A stretch of DNA of 64,000 nucleotides, taken from NCBI GenBank assembly GCA_044224905.1, contig JBGAJN010000001.1:2190575-2254574 (forward strand), in the 5' to 3' direction. Source of the DNA: JBGAJN01 sp044224905 (GTDB lineage: Bacteria > Verrucomicrobiota > Verrucomicrobiia > Limisphaerales > JBGAJN01). The notes beneath the pieces are model-generated. The model saw nothing but the letters and a program-made list of their open reading frames with translations. It did no database searches and was not told the origin of the DNA. The position numbers and the translations under genes were made by a program. How positions within the stretch are numbered: the first letter of the stretch is position 1; each line of letters opens with the position of its first letter. Positions 53,151 to 63,767 of this stretch are shown piece after piece.

Positions 53151-54635
53151 TCAGGTCGTCGGCGGGAGGCGCAGCGTGGCGTCGAGCGGGGAGACGTCGG
53201 CGATTTCTTTTCCGGGCGCGCCGCCGCCGAGCTTGTCGAGACGTTCGCCGCTGGGGCGGACCTGGCGTTCGTAGCTGCCCACGGCGTCGTTGAAGGCGTT
53301 GTTCGCGCGTTCCAATCCGGCGCGGATTTTCTCGAAGTGCTCGGTGAACTTGGCGACGCGCGCGAAGAATTCCTGCGCGGCGGTGGCGATCTCGCGGGCG
53401 TTCTGCGTCTGCTCGTGTTGCTGCCAGCTGATGCTGACGGACCGGAGCAGGGCGATCAGAGACGCGGGCGTGGCGATCATGATCCGTTTGTTCGCGGCCC
53501 AGACGATGAGTTCGTGATCGCCTTCCAGCGCAGCGCTGAAGAGGGATTCGGCCGGGAGAAACAGCACGACGTAATCGAGCGCGTTAGGGAACTGCGCCGG
53601 ATAATCGCGATCGGCGAGCGCCTTGATGGTGGCCTTCAATTTGGTGGCGTGCGCGGCGAGCGCGGCGGAGCGGGTGGCGTCGTCCGCGGCTTCGAGGGCG
53701 TTGAGGAAATCGAAGTCGGGCACCTTGGAGTCCACGATGATGAAGCGATCGCCCGGCAGGCGCACGATGAGATCGGGCTTCTTGTCGTCGGACTGCGTCT
53801 GCTCGGTGAAGTCGCAATGCGCGCTCATGCCGGCGGCCTCGACGACGCGGCGCAACGTCTCTTCGCCCCAACGTCCGCGGGCCTGGTTCGACTTGAGCAC
53901 CATGCGGAACTGTTGTGTCTCGGCAGCGAGCGACTGGCTTTGGGTGGCGAGGAGTTCGAGTTGTTTCTTCACTTCGCCGAGCGCGCTGGATTGTGAGGTC
54001 TCGGTCTGTTGCAGCCGTTGCTGGTAGGTCTCGAGCTGTTGCTTGAGCGGTTCGACGAGGGTCTTGATGGCTTCCTGACGTTGCGAGAGTTCGCCCTGCG
54101 CGGTGGCTTGAAACTTGGCGAAGGTTTCGTTGGCGAGCCGGAGGAATTCGGGATGGGTCTGCTTCAACGCGTCGACGCTGAGCGCTTTGAAGGCATCGCG
54201 GAGATCGGCGATGGCTTTCTCCTGAGCCTGGCGGGCATCGGCGAGATTCTTTTCGTGAGCGAGACGTTGGTCGGCGAGGGACTTCTCGGCGGACTTGAGC
54301 GCGGCGTCAGCGGCAGCGCGGGCGGACTCGGTTTCGGAAAGTTTCTGGCGGAGGGCGTCGAGCGAAGAATCAACTTGGACGGAGTGCTGGCGTTGTTCGG
54401 CGAGTTGTTTTTCGGCTGCGGATTGGAGGGCTTGCGCGGCGGCGCGTTCGTCGCCGGTTTGATCGAGCTGGGTGCGGAGTTGGCTGAGCTCAGCCTCGCG
54501 GCGTTCCAGATTCTGGCGCAACTCCGCTTCCAAGCGCGCATCCGCAGCGGCGGCATTCCCGCGTCGCGCGGCGAGCAGCCAACCGAGGGCCGCGCCGACG
54601 ACCAAGCCGATACCAAGGTAGAGAAGCGGTTGCAT
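53151..54635 (-). CDS. rmuC: DNA recombination protein RmuC
   Basis: RmuC limits inversions at short repeats in E. coli; the fold is predicted to be a PD-(D/E)xK nuclease. The 494-residue protein has an N-terminal membrane anchor (LLYLGIGLVVGAALGWLLA). A long coiled coil covers about 35-245 (Ala/Glu/Gln-rich). The RmuC domain follows at about 255-460 (RGRWGEETLRRVVEAAGMSA, KPDLIVRLPGDRFIIVDSKV, YVVLFLPAESLFSAALEGDH, ATPASLIALLRSVSISWQQH). The D...DSK motif needed by a PD-(D/E)xK enzyme is intact. Its neighbours are prs (130-bp gap) and ridA (33-bp gap). Confidence 0.9.
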   Translation of the reverse strand: MQPLLYLGIGLVVGAALGWLLAARRGNAAAADARLEAELRQNLERREAELSQLRTQLDQTGDERAAAQALQSAAEKQLAEQRQHSVQVDSSLDALRQKLSETESARAAADAALKSAEKSLADQRLAHEKNLADARQAQEKAIADLRDAFKALSVDALKQTHPEFLRLANETFAKFQATAQGELSQRQEAIKTLVEPLKQQLETYQQRLQQTETSQSSALGEVKKQLELLATQSQSLAAETQQFRMVLKSNQARGRWGEETLRRVVEAAGMSAHCDFTEQTQSDDKKPDLIVRLPGDRFIIVDSKVPDFDFLNALEAADDATRSAALAAHATKLKATIKALADRDYPAQFPNALDYVVLFLPAESLFSAALEGDHELIVWAANKRIMIATPASLIALLRSVSISWQQHEQTQNAREIATAAQEFFARVAKFTEHFEKIRAGLERANNAFNDAVGSYERQVRPSGERLDKLGGGAPGKEIADVSPLDATLRLPPTT

Positions 54636-54668
54636 GGGCCAGTTTAGCGAAGGGCGAACCGGGCGCGA

Positions 54669-55055
54669 TCAATAATGCGCGATGAACTCGATCTCGACGC
54701 TCGCTCCGCGGGGGAGCGCGGCTACTTGCACGGTCGAGCGGGCGGGGAAGTCGCTGGTGAAATACTCCGCGTAGACTTCGTTCATCGCGGCGAAGTCTGC
54801 GAGATTGGTGAGAAAGACGGTGGTTTTGACGACGTTACTGGTGCGTAACCCCTGATCGGCAAGTATCGTCACCACGTTGTCCAGCACCCGCTTGGTTTGC
54901 GCCTTGATGCCCTCGGGCAGGGGGGCGGAGGGATTCGCGGGGTCGAGCGGGATCTGGCCGGCGGAGAAGAGCAGGTCGCCGATGCGAACGGCGTGGTTGT
55001 AAGGGCCGACGGCGGCGGGGGACTTGGCGGGTTTGATGATGGTTTTCGCAGGCAT
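54669..55055 (-). CDS. ridA: RidA family reactive imine deaminase
   Basis: RidA hydrolyses reactive enamine/imine intermediates from PLP enzymes. The 128-residue form shows SPAAVGPYNHAVRIGDLLFS, GQIPLDPANPSAPLPEGIKA, VVKTTVFLTNLADFAAMNEV and FPARSTVQVAALPRGASVEI with the active-site arginine (PARST). The ATG at 55055 gives the standard length. The frame's 49-residue upstream extension (RTRTRNRNRHGHRNV) is low-complexity and unlikely. It precedes rmuC in the same direction. Confidence 0.92.
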   Translation of the reverse strand: MPAKTIIKPAKSPAAVGPYNHAVRIGDLLFSAGQIPLDPANPSAPLPEGIKAQTKRVLDNVVTILADQGLRTSNVVKTTVFLTNLADFAAMNEVYAEYFTSDFPARSTVQVAALPRGASVEIEFIAHY

Positions 55056-55313
55056 GAGAACGTTTCGGTGACCGTGGCGGTTTCGGTTTCGAGTTCGTGT
55101 ACGGAATTGCGTGCGCGGGGTCAAGCTTGGCGGAACGGTAATGTCCTTTAAATACCCAAAAATTGTTTGAATACAGGACACGGACATGTTTAACTCTCGC
55201 ACTAGCCCAGTTGTGAATCAGACAACCATGACGTCAACCGTATCCGCCCAAGATTTCCGCGAGGTTGGGTGCGCACTGTTGTGAGTCCGGCGCCTTTGAA
55301 AAAGTCACCTTCC

Positions 55314-58300
55314 ATGAACCAAATTGCTTATCATTATGTACGGCCGGTTCCCAAGTTTTGGCTTTGCGCGCTCGCCGTTTTGGGAATTGGAGTCGCGCCC
55401 GGGGCGTTCGCTCAGGTGACGAACACGAACTATTGGACGAACACGGTGAGTGGCGTGTGGAGCGGTGCCGCGAACTGGTCCAATGGTGTTCCGATCAGCG
55501 ATATCAACACGGCGCTGGAGTTTGACGCCAGCGGGACCAATCGCTACGCAGCAACGAATGATTTTGCGGGTAATTTTCTATTGAATCAGCTGCTGTTGAA
55601 CAGCGGTTCGACGGCGACGCAGGTATTGGCAGGCAACGGATTGACCTTCAGCCAGACCGGAGCGGCGCGTCCGCAACTGCTGCAGAACAACACGGGACAG
55701 TTCCTTGTGAGCAATGCAGTGATCCTGGGAGCCAATACGACCTTCGGAGGCACCGGTTCAGGGGATGTGCGTCTGGCAGGTGCGATCACCGGCGCCGGCA
55801 ACCTGATCATGACCGGCAGCAATTATCGTCTGATTCTGGGGGCGAGCAACAGCTACAACGGGCAGACGTTGATCAGCAACGGGGTGGTGAATGTGCAGAA
55901 CAGCTTTGGTTTGGGAGCGTCGAACGTGGGGGCGACGGTGTCGAGCGGGGCGGCGTTGGAGTTGCAGGGCGGAATCACGATAACCAACAAGCCGCTGACC
56001 CTGGCGGGCACGGGGATCGCCAACGGCGGGGCGCTGCGCAACGTGAGCGGTTCGAACAATTTTGGCGGGACGATTACGCTGGCGGGAGCGACGCGGATCA
56101 ACTCGGATAGCGGGTCGCTGGTGTTGAACTCGACCAACGCGATCAGCGGGGCGGGGTTTACGCTGACGGTGGGGGGAGCGAGCAACACGTTTATCAACAG
56201 TGCGATCGCGACGACGACCGGCGGATTGAACAAGGACGGCACGGGAACGTTGCGCTTGAATGCTTCCAACAGCTTCACCGGAACCACCACTGTCAGCAAT
56301 GGAACGCTGGTGTATGGGGCTAACAACGCTTTGGGATCAGGAGCCTTGACGGTGAGCGGGGGCACAGTGGACATCAATACGCGTACGGACTCGGTGGGGG
56401 CGGTGACGCTCATCAACGGATCGATCATTGGGACGACGGGAACGCTGACTGGAACAACCTACAGCGTGCAGAGCGGATTGATTTCGGCTCGGCTCGGCGG
56501 GACCGCGGCATTGACCAAGACCACCACCAACACTGTGACGCTTACGGGAGCCAACAGCTACGCCGGCAATACCGCTGTTAGTGCCGGCACGCTGGCGATC
56601 ACGCAAAACGCCGCATTGGGCAGCACGGCTAATTCCGTAACCGTTAGCAACAACGCGACGTTGGCGATGACCAACAACTTTACGCAAACCCGCACGGTGA
56701 ACCTCGGGGCGCTTGGTGGACGTCTTTCAGTCCTGGGTTCGAGTGCAGTGACCAACAGTGGCGCGCTAGTTGGCAACACTCCTTTCACCAAAGACGGATC
56801 GGGAAAGCTTACGTTGACCACCGCATCGGCCCGTACCGGGTCCACAAACACTGTGAATGCGGGGCAGTTGTGGATTGATGCCGCAGATGACCTCGGAGTG
56901 AACACCAACGCGACGATTCTCAACATCAGGGGAGGAGCATTTATTTTTGACGACACCAATAGCGTGGCGCCAACACTTGGATATACGATCAATCTCGCGG
57001 GTGGGACCTTGGGCGGGACGTTCGCATCCGCCGCGCGGATTCTTGCGGGACCGGTGAACGTAATCAGCAACAGCTTTATTGATCTGGCCGACGCGAATTT
57101 TCGCGGGACGAACTTTGACCTGCGAATCACTAATGTCCTTTCAGGAACGAATCAGCTTACCATCACCTCCGGAACAAACTTCGGCGCGCAGGGCGTTTTG
57201 ACTCTGACCAATCGGTTGAACACTTTCTCCGGCCTCCTTACGGTGCGCAGCAATGTGCAATTGTTTGCCGTCAACCCCTCCAACAGCCCTCTTGGCGGTG
57301 CTACGATCGAATTGGCTGACGGCGGTGAGTTTCTCCTCCGCTGGGGCACGACCGGATTGGTGATCAATCCCGGCGTATCCACCAACGGCTACACCAACGC
57401 GAACACGAATTATTTTTATACCAACAGCGTTATTGTGAGCGGCGACGGCGTGATCAGAGTGGATCGTCCCCCGGCACCGGGCAACCAGTTGAATGCGGTG
57501 GTCAATAACACGCTCAATTTGAATTCGTTGACCATGAATGGCGGTCGGTTAACTCTGGCTAGTCAGAACGGATACTTACTGAAGTTTTCGAATTCGACAT
57601 TCCTCAACGGTGCGGCTGTTTTTAACAATCTTACGAATCTGAGCCTGGATGGTCCGATTCAGGACGGGACCAATTCTGGCGCGCTCATTAAGACTGGCGT
57701 TGGAACGTTGTTTATAACGAACCAGAACAACAACCCGTACAGCGGCGGAACCGTGCTCAACCAAGGAAACATTCTTGCCATCGCAGGTTTGGACACAAAC
57801 TCGGGGGTGTTCGTCAGCAACATACTCGGAACGGGGACAATCACCCTCAACGGCGGCAATCTGTTGCTCCGCAGCGATACCAATCAAACGATTGGGCCCG
57901 GAGCTGGCAATGATTTGATTGCGGGAAGCAATGGTGTCATCACTGTCGCGCAGGCAACTGCTGCCGGCGGTAACGGCAGGACTTTGACATTGGGGAATCT
58001 ATACGCAGGGACAAATATTTTAACAGTCAACAACGCGAACACCTATCAATTGAACTTCTCTGGTCCGATGTTCATTGGTGGGGCCGCGGCAATTAGCAAC
58101 AATGCCCCGGTCAGTTTGGACAGTGGGATCGTGGAGACTAACGGTAGCGGGTATAGCTTCACGAAGTTGGGAGGTGGCACGTTGTTGTTGACGAATTTTA
58201 GTCCGAACATCTACGGAGGCGCGACGTTTGCGAATCAGGGCACGATCCGGATTCATCTGAATTCAAATAATGCAGCCAACGCATTGGGATCCGCCTCAGT

Positions 58301-61300
58301 GTTGACTCTGAACGGGGGGACAATTGACGTGCGCGACAATGGCTTGGGCAATGTTTTCGGTCCGGGGCCATCGGGCTACGACATTCTGGTCAATAGCAAT
58401 TCGGGCTGGAATATCGATCGTGTCACGGCGGCAGGAGGAACGGATCGTTACATCACAAACAACAACCTCACAATCAACGGCGGGACGAGTTTGACCAACG
58501 CGACGGCGTTGACCGTTGCCAATGGTAGCACTTGGAGCGAGAAAATTGTCGGCACCACCACCCTCAATGGTTATTCAGCTTTTCAAATTAATGGAAGTCG
58601 TAGCGTCAACGCCGGGGCCTTGGAGATCATTGGGCCGATTGTTGACGGCGCCAGCCCGGGCGTCTTGATCAAGCGTGGCGCGCAACCGCTTGGCTACTCG
58701 GCTAGTAACAACCCAGCTTTCACCGGCGGCACCTTCATTACCAACGGATCCATTCGCTGGCAGACGGCTAATCTTCCGGCGAACAATTTGGCCGGTCCGA
58801 TCGTTTACCAGTTCGGTGCTGGCAATATTAATCTCGACGGTGGTGGATCGTTCAACTTTGCCAACAACGTTACTTCTAATTATTTCTTCAGTAACAACTT
58901 CATCGTCAATTATCAGGTCCCGAGCAGCTTGATCAGCAATTACGGCGGAGGGACTCTCGATTTCACACCGGCGGCAAACAATCCACGCGTGACCAACCTG
59001 GGAAGCATCCTGTTGCGCGGTCCGTTGACCGTGAATGCGGGCGGCAATAATTATTCGCCGACTGCACCGGTCGCAACGTTGCAGGGACCTGTTACAGTGG
59101 CCGGCGGTGACCGGACTCTTTACGTTAATACCACGGGGAATGGTGGATCTCGTATTACCTTCAGCGGCAACTTCACTCAGGACGGTGCCCCGAGAAACCT
59201 GAACCTGGTTGCGAACAACAATGCTTACATGGTTTTCAGCGGAACCAATAGTGGCTTCCTTGGCGACTTCAACATCGAGCCCGCTTTTCTGGGTAACAAC
59301 GGCAAAATTGGTTTTGTGACCAACGCAGCGCTGCCAGGAGGCAAGGTGAACGTTTCGACCGGCACTTTGGTGGCTTATTCGGCTACGGAGCCCACCACGT
59401 TGTTGAATACGCTGGGAACTAAATTCAATTTCTCGCCTGATAGCGTCCTGAGCTTCGGTATTCTGGGCAGTGCGACGATCACCAATGATTTTAACCTCAG
59501 TCCGGGCGGTCCGTTTAACGGCGGCGCGGGAGCGGATATTCGGTTGGGATCAGTTGATGGTGGAAACGCTACGTATAGTGGAATAATTACGCCGTTTGCC
59601 AACGAGTACAAGATCGGCGGTGGCGGTAACACCACTGTGTTCAACCGCGCCAATCAGTTCTCCGGTGCCCGCATGCTTAGCGTGGGGCCGAATCCATACA
59701 TCAATGCCGTCGCCGGTGTGGTTGTCTCAACGGTGCAAATCTCCAGCAGTAACAGTTACACGGGCGGGACGCTCATTAATCCGGGCACCACTCTGCAGAT
59801 CTCGGTGGGCGGAACGAATACGCCGTTGGGGACTGGGGCCGTCGAGACATACGGCACCATCTTCGCGACCGGGGTCAACGGTGGGTTTGCTCAGGCGGGT
59901 GGTAATTCAGCGAACAACAACATCAGCCAGTTGATCACTCATGCCGGTTCCCAGTTGATTCTGGACAACACTGGCGCGCCCGGTACGCAAAACAGTAATC
60001 GATGGGGCAATTCAACGCCGATCGTGCTTAACGGTTCAACGTTGACTTATCAGAAAAGTGGCAACAATGCGACGCTCGTCGCGACTCGCGAGGTTGCGGG
60101 TACGGTGAGCTTCTCTGGTGGAAGCCAACTGAGCCTGCTCGGGAATACTGCCAATGCCAGTGTGGTTTCCAACAGCGTGTTCACGTTGACCGTGCCGGAC
60201 TTGGTGCGTATTGGCAACGGCACACTGGAATTCAACGCTAGCGGGATCGCGGGGCTGATTGGCAGCACCAACACGGCGCAATTTATTGTCACCAATTCCG
60301 CTTCTCCAACGCTCAGCATCAACAACGGAATTGTTGCTCCTTACATGGTGAGTGGAACAAATGTCGGCGGCGCCACGTTTATGACTTATGTGCCCGGCAT
60401 TGGTTTCACCAACGCCGTGCCCAATGTGGTGGTCCCGACCAGTGGCGCATTTCCGGCCTTGGTGGGCGGAACCGATAATGTGGAGGTTCAGGGCGGCCAA
60501 TCGGTCAACAGCGCGGCAGCTAACGTTTATGCGCTCAAACTAACGGGCGCTTCGCTCTTGGGTGCGGGCGCCGGAACGAACGTTACCATCGCCAGCGGGG
60601 GGCTGATTTTTACGGGAAGTTCCGGAACGACCAACGTCAACCTCATATTTGGCCCGACGGGCACTGGTGAGGGTTTAGTTTTTGTGCAGACCGGCGGGAC
60701 TGCGACGTTAACGAATTCGTTGATCACGGCTGGCCATCTCACAAAGTTTGGTGCCGGTACATTGGTGCTTCAGGGTAACAATCCTGATTACGACGGCGGT
60801 TATGACGTGAATCGTGGCATCCTTGCAGTGAACACAACCGGGTTTGGCACGAACGTGACCAACTTCGCTCTGGGGCAGATATCGTCGGCCAATACGGTCA
60901 ATCTTAACGGTTTGGTCGGTCTCTCGTTCCGTGCTACCAACAACAATTTGGTATACTCGGGTGGTAAAATCACCAGCGTGGACAACAATACCATCGGGTT
61001 CACTTTCGGAGGCAGCAACAATGTCGTGCAGACCTACGCTTCCGGGATTGATCTCGTTAGCGTACCGGGGACGAATGGTGTGAGCGGTGCGCTGGGTTCC
61101 AAATTGCTTTTCCAAATTCAAGGCGATCGCACGAAAGCAATAATTGGGGGGGCGGTGACTCTATCCAACCACGCGATTGTGGAAGTGCAAAACACCACTC
61201 GCCCGTTGGGTGGTGGCAGTAATCGCATCAGTTTCGCCGGCGGATTGGTGGGAAATAATAGAACTCTCACGAAGTACGGCTTGGGTGTGTTGGAACTTCC

Positions 61301-63479
61301 GGTCGACAGTTCCGCTACGTTCAACGGCAATATTGTTGTGAATGGCGGTGCTGTAGCCGTTGGCGACAACGGATCCATGGGTAATCTGTTTTCCACCGCG
61401 ACCTTTAATCCTGACACGGTGCTGGAGTTGACTCCTACCTTGGTGAACTACCAACCGGTCAATACATTGGTGCAGCAACCCGGATCAGCGGAGCGCTGGA
61501 CGAGCAGGTTGAACCGTTTTTCGGACACCAACTCGGTCGAACAGTTTAATGTCGCCAGCAACGTAAATCTGCAGGTGGCAGTCAATCTTACTGGTTTGAC
61601 TAATAAAACCATTCAGTTGAATGGCGGCAGTATCGAAGCGTTCAACTACGTCGATGACTCCCGAGCGGCAACCATTACGTTCGACGATCGAATGACCATC
61701 CAGTTGGCGGCTGATTCGAAGATCGGGCAGAGCGGTGTGGACCTTGGGCGGGTCGGAGTTGTGTTTACGAACAACGCGCTAATCACGGAGATCAACGGTT
61801 CACATTCGTTGACCAAGATCGGGCTGGATACTCTGGTGCTCGGAAATGCCGCGAACAATTATACCGGCGGAACCATCTTGCGCGAAGGTGTGCTTCGTCT
61901 TGGCCTTGGGAATGCGATACCCGCCGCCGGCGGTTTGGTGGTCACCAACCAGTCGGTGTTGGATTTGAATAGCTTCAACGTCACGGTCAATTCGCTTCGC
62001 GGCAACGGGAACATAGTCAATTCCGCGACGAATTTCCCCGGATTCACGGTAAACAATACTGACAGTTCAAGTTTCAGCGGGCAAATATCCGGCAACCTGA
62101 GCTTAATCAAGCGCGGCTCCGGCGGCCTGTTTCTGACTGGGACAAACGGATTTGACGGCGGTGTTCAGATCAACGGTGGCGACGTAATTGTCGGAATTGA
62201 AAGCCAGAGTCTGAACACGGCATTGGGCCGTTTTGACAACACGGTCACGATTGGGGGTAATGCGCGCCTATTGACTGCGGGATCGTTCACGGTGCCACAG
62301 AATCTCGTAGTCGACGATCCGATCTTCGGTGGACCGAAAGCAATTGGTACCGTGACGCCGGGAGTGACGAGCACGTTTACCGGCAATGTGAGTATGCTGG
62401 ATCGGGTCGTATTAACGGCTGCGACCAATTCGCGGGTAAACTTTACCGGCAACTTTTCGCAGGCCGGTGTGACTCCGTACGGGTTGACTAAAGAAGGAGA
62501 CGGCACGGTGAACTTGACGGGTGTCAACGTCTACACGGACGATACGTTCGTAAACGCGGGAACGTTGCTGGTGAATAACGGCACCAACGGAACCGCGACA
62601 GGTGTCGGGAATGTCTTTGTGGATAACAACAGCACTCTGGGCGGATCCGGTCGTATTGGTGGGCCAGTCTACGTTGCAATTAACGGCAACGGTGGTGCGG
62701 TCAAGCCGGGTAACTCAGCGGGCGCATTGCATATGGATAGCGACTTGAACCTGTTTGGAACCGCGAAAATGAGCTTTGAAATCGGAGGGTTGATCGCGAC
62801 CAACGACTATGACGTTTTGACCGTGGGAGGTACGGCCAGCATCGACGGCACATTGGAACTGACTTTGATCAATAACTTTCTTCCGGCGACGAACACGACA
62901 TTTAAGCTGATCGAGTATGCGGCCGGAGGGGGAGTTTTTGCGAATGCTCCATCCAGCGGCGTTAGCCGGATCAACACGACGGACAGTTTGGGGAGTTTCC
63001 GTGTGAGTTACGGGGCGACGAGCGTGACGGTGGATCAGTTCAAGTTGATGGATAGCGACAGTGACGGCATCTACAACGCTTGGGCGATGAAGTATTTCGG
63101 GGTGTTGAGCCTGGCCAACGGGACGAATGCAACGGACCGTTTTGGTGACTACGACGGTGATGGACAGAACAATTATCAGGAGTTCTGGGCGGGGACGATT
63201 CCGACGGACTTCAACAGCGCGTTCAAAGTAATGACGGCGCAGGTGACGAACACGGCGAACTTTGCGGTAACGTGGACGACGGCGGCGGAGACGACCTTCC
63301 GGACGCCGGTGTATCAGATTCAGTATAGTGGCGACTTGGTCAGCTGGACGACCGTGGTGAACCCGGTGATCACGACCAATGCGGGCGTTGCTCAGTGGAT
63401 CGACGACGGCTCACTGACCGGCGGCACCCCTCCGCTGAACCTTCCCACCACCCGCTTCTACCACGTCAATGTGAAGTAA
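55314..63479 (+). CDS. Giant autotransporter-associated beta-strand-repeat surface protein
   Basis: The 2721-residue protein has a signal peptide ending AFAQ (PKFWLCALAVLGIGVAPGAF) and a mature start NYWTNTVSGVWSGAANWSNG. It is built almost entirely of beta-helix strands. Copies of the autotransporter-associated beta-strand repeat (PATR) are visible: GLNKDGTGTLRLNASNSFTG, ALTKTTTNTVTLTGANSYAG, HLTKFGAGTLVLQGNNPDYD, SLTKIGLDTLVLGNAANNYT and GLTKEGDGTVNLTGVNVYTD. There is no C-terminal autotransporter barrel. Instead it ends with D-rich calcium-type loops (DSDSDGIYNAWAMKYFG, DYDGDGQNNYQEFWAGTIP) and the secreted-protein domain VYQIQYSGDLVSWTT...RFYHV. The start at 55314 is preferred because it puts the signal at the N-terminus. 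Probably an adhesin-like surface fibre. Confidence 0.85.
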   Translation: MNQIAYHYVRPVPKFWLCALAVLGIGVAPGAFAQVTNTNYWTNTVSGVWSGAANWSNGVPISDINTALEFDASGTNRYAATNDFAGNFLLNQLLLNSGSTATQVLAGNGLTFSQTGAARPQLLQNNTGQFLVSNAVILGANTTFGGTGSGDVRLAGAITGAGNLIMTGSNYRLILGASNSYNGQTLISNGVVNVQNSFGLGASNVGATVSSGAALELQGGITITNKPLTLAGTGIANGGALRNVSGSNNFGGTITLAGATRINSDSGSLVLNSTNAISGAGFTLTVGGASNTFINSAIATTTGGLNKDGTGTLRLNASNSFTGTTTVSNGTLVYGANNALGSGALTVSGGTVDINTRTDSVGAVTLINGSIIGTTGTLTGTTYSVQSGLISARLGGTAALTKTTTNTVTLTGANSYAGNTAVSAGTLAITQNAALGSTANSVTVSNNATLAMTNNFTQTRTVNLGALGGRLSVLGSSAVTNSGALVGNTPFTKDGSGKLTLTTASARTGSTNTVNAGQLWIDAADDLGVNTNATILNIRGGAFIFDDTNSVAPTLGYTINLAGGTLGGTFASAARILAGPVNVISNSFIDLADANFRGTNFDLRITNVLSGTNQLTITSGTNFGAQGVLTLTNRLNTFSGLLTVRSNVQLFAVNPSNSPLGGATIELADGGEFLLRWGTTGLVINPGVSTNGYTNANTNYFYTNSVIVSGDGVIRVDRPPAPGNQLNAVVNNTLNLNSLTMNGGRLTLASQNGYLLKFSNSTFLNGAAVFNNLTNLSLDGPIQDGTNSGALIKTGVGTLFITNQNNNPYSGGTVLNQGNILAIAGLDTNSGVFVSNILGTGTITLNGGNLLLRSDTNQTIGPGAGNDLIAGSNGVITVAQATAAGGNGRTLTLGNLYAGTNILTVNNANTYQLNFSGPMFIGGAAAISNNAPVSLDSGIVETNGSGYSFTKLGGGTLLLTNFSPNIYGGATFANQGTIRIHLNSNNAANALGSASVLTLNGGTIDVRDNGLGNVFGPGPSGYDILVNSNSGWNIDRVTAAGGTDRYITNNNLTINGGTSLTNATALTVANGSTWSEKIVGTTTLNGYSAFQINGSRSVNAGALEIIGPIVDGASPGVLIKRGAQPLGYSASNNPAFTGGTFITNGSIRWQTANLPANNLAGPIVYQFGAGNINLDGGGSFNFANNVTSNYFFSNNFIVNYQVPSSLISNYGGGTLDFTPAANNPRVTNLGSILLRGPLTVNAGGNNYSPTAPVATLQGPVTVAGGDRTLYVNTTGNGGSRITFSGNFTQDGAPRNLNLVANNNAYMVFSGTNSGFLGDFNIEPAFLGNNGKIGFVTNAALPGGKVNVSTGTLVAYSATEPTTLLNTLGTKFNFSPDSVLSFGILGSATITNDFNLSPGGPFNGGAGADIRLGSVDGGNATYSGIITPFANEYKIGGGGNTTVFNRANQFSGARMLSVGPNPYINAVAGVVVSTVQISSSNSYTGGTLINPGTTLQISVGGTNTPLGTGAVETYGTIFATGVNGGFAQAGGNSANNNISQLITHAGSQLILDNTGAPGTQNSNRWGNSTPIVLNGSTLTYQKSGNNATLVATREVAGTVSFSGGSQLSLLGNTANASVVSNSVFTLTVPDLVRIGNGTLEFNASGIAGLIGSTNTAQFIVTNSASPTLSINNGIVAPYMVSGTNVGGATFMTYVPGIGFTNAVPNVVVPTSGAFPALVGGTDNVEVQGGQSVNSAAANVYALKLTGASLLGAGAGTNVTIASGGLIFTGSSGTTNVNLIFGPTGTGEGLVFVQTGGTATLTNSLITAGHLTKFGAGTLVLQGNNPDYDGGYDVNRGILAVNTTGFGTNVTNFALGQISSANTVNLNGLVGLSFRATNNNLVYSGGKITSVDNNTIGFTFGGSNNVVQTYASGIDLVSVPGTNGVSGALGSKLLFQIQGDRTKAIIGGAVTLSNHAIVEVQNTTRPLGGGSNRISFAGGLVGNNRTLTKYGLGVLELPVDSSATFNGNIVVNGGAVAVGDNGSMGNLFSTATFNPDTVLELTPTLVNYQPVNTLVQQPGSAERWTSRLNRFSDTNSVEQFNVASNVNLQVAVNLTGLTNKTIQLNGGSIEAFNYVDDSRAATITFDDRMTIQLAADSKIGQSGVDLGRVGVVFTNNALITEINGSHSLTKIGLDTLVLGNAANNYTGGTILREGVLRLGLGNAIPAAGGLVVTNQSVLDLNSFNVTVNSLRGNGNIVNSATNFPGFTVNNTDSSSFSGQISGNLSLIKRGSGGLFLTGTNGFDGGVQINGGDVIVGIESQSLNTALGRFDNTVTIGGNARLLTAGSFTVPQNLVVDDPIFGGPKAIGTVTPGVTSTFTGNVSMLDRVVLTAATNSRVNFTGNFSQAGVTPYGLTKEGDGTVNLTGVNVYTDDTFVNAGTLLVNNGTNGTATGVGNVFVDNNSTLGGSGRIGGPVYVAINGNGGAVKPGNSAGALHMDSDLNLFGTAKMSFEIGGLIATNDYDVLTVGGTASIDGTLELTLINNFLPATNTTFKLIEYAAGGGVFANAPSSGVSRINTTDSLGSFRVSYGATSVTVDQFKLMDSDSDGIYNAWAMKYFGVLSLANGTNATDRFGDYDGDGQNNYQEFWAGTIPTDFNSAFKVMTAQVTNTANFAVTWTTAAETTFRTPVYQIQYSGDLVSWTTVVNPVITTNAGVAQWIDDGSLTGGTPPLNLPTTRFYHVNVK
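55395..55534 (+). repeat. 140-bp exact direct repeat, copy 1
   Basis: The bases are identical to 63861-64000. They cover the end of the signal peptide and the first 43 or so mature residues of the giant surface protein. The repeat may continue past the window edge. Confidence 0.95.
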
Positions 63480-63767
63480 AGCGGAGGTTTCTGCTATGAT
63501 TGAATACCTTGGCTTGCGCATCTGAATTGCGGTCAGCTGAGGCATGCGATTGTAGCCGAAACGGAGTCGCTTCAAGCGCCTTGGATGACCGGTCCGAGGG
63601 CGCGAAACTGATTGATTATTGGACTTGGCTATGGTCTACTTCGATGGATCGTTACCCAGCCGATACGTGAACCGCACAATCAGTCAATTTCCGTTTCATA
63701 TGTTCACGTTCGGCTTCATTTTTTCGAACCGCAAGGTGAAGTCGTCGCTCCCTAATCTGCAGTCTCT

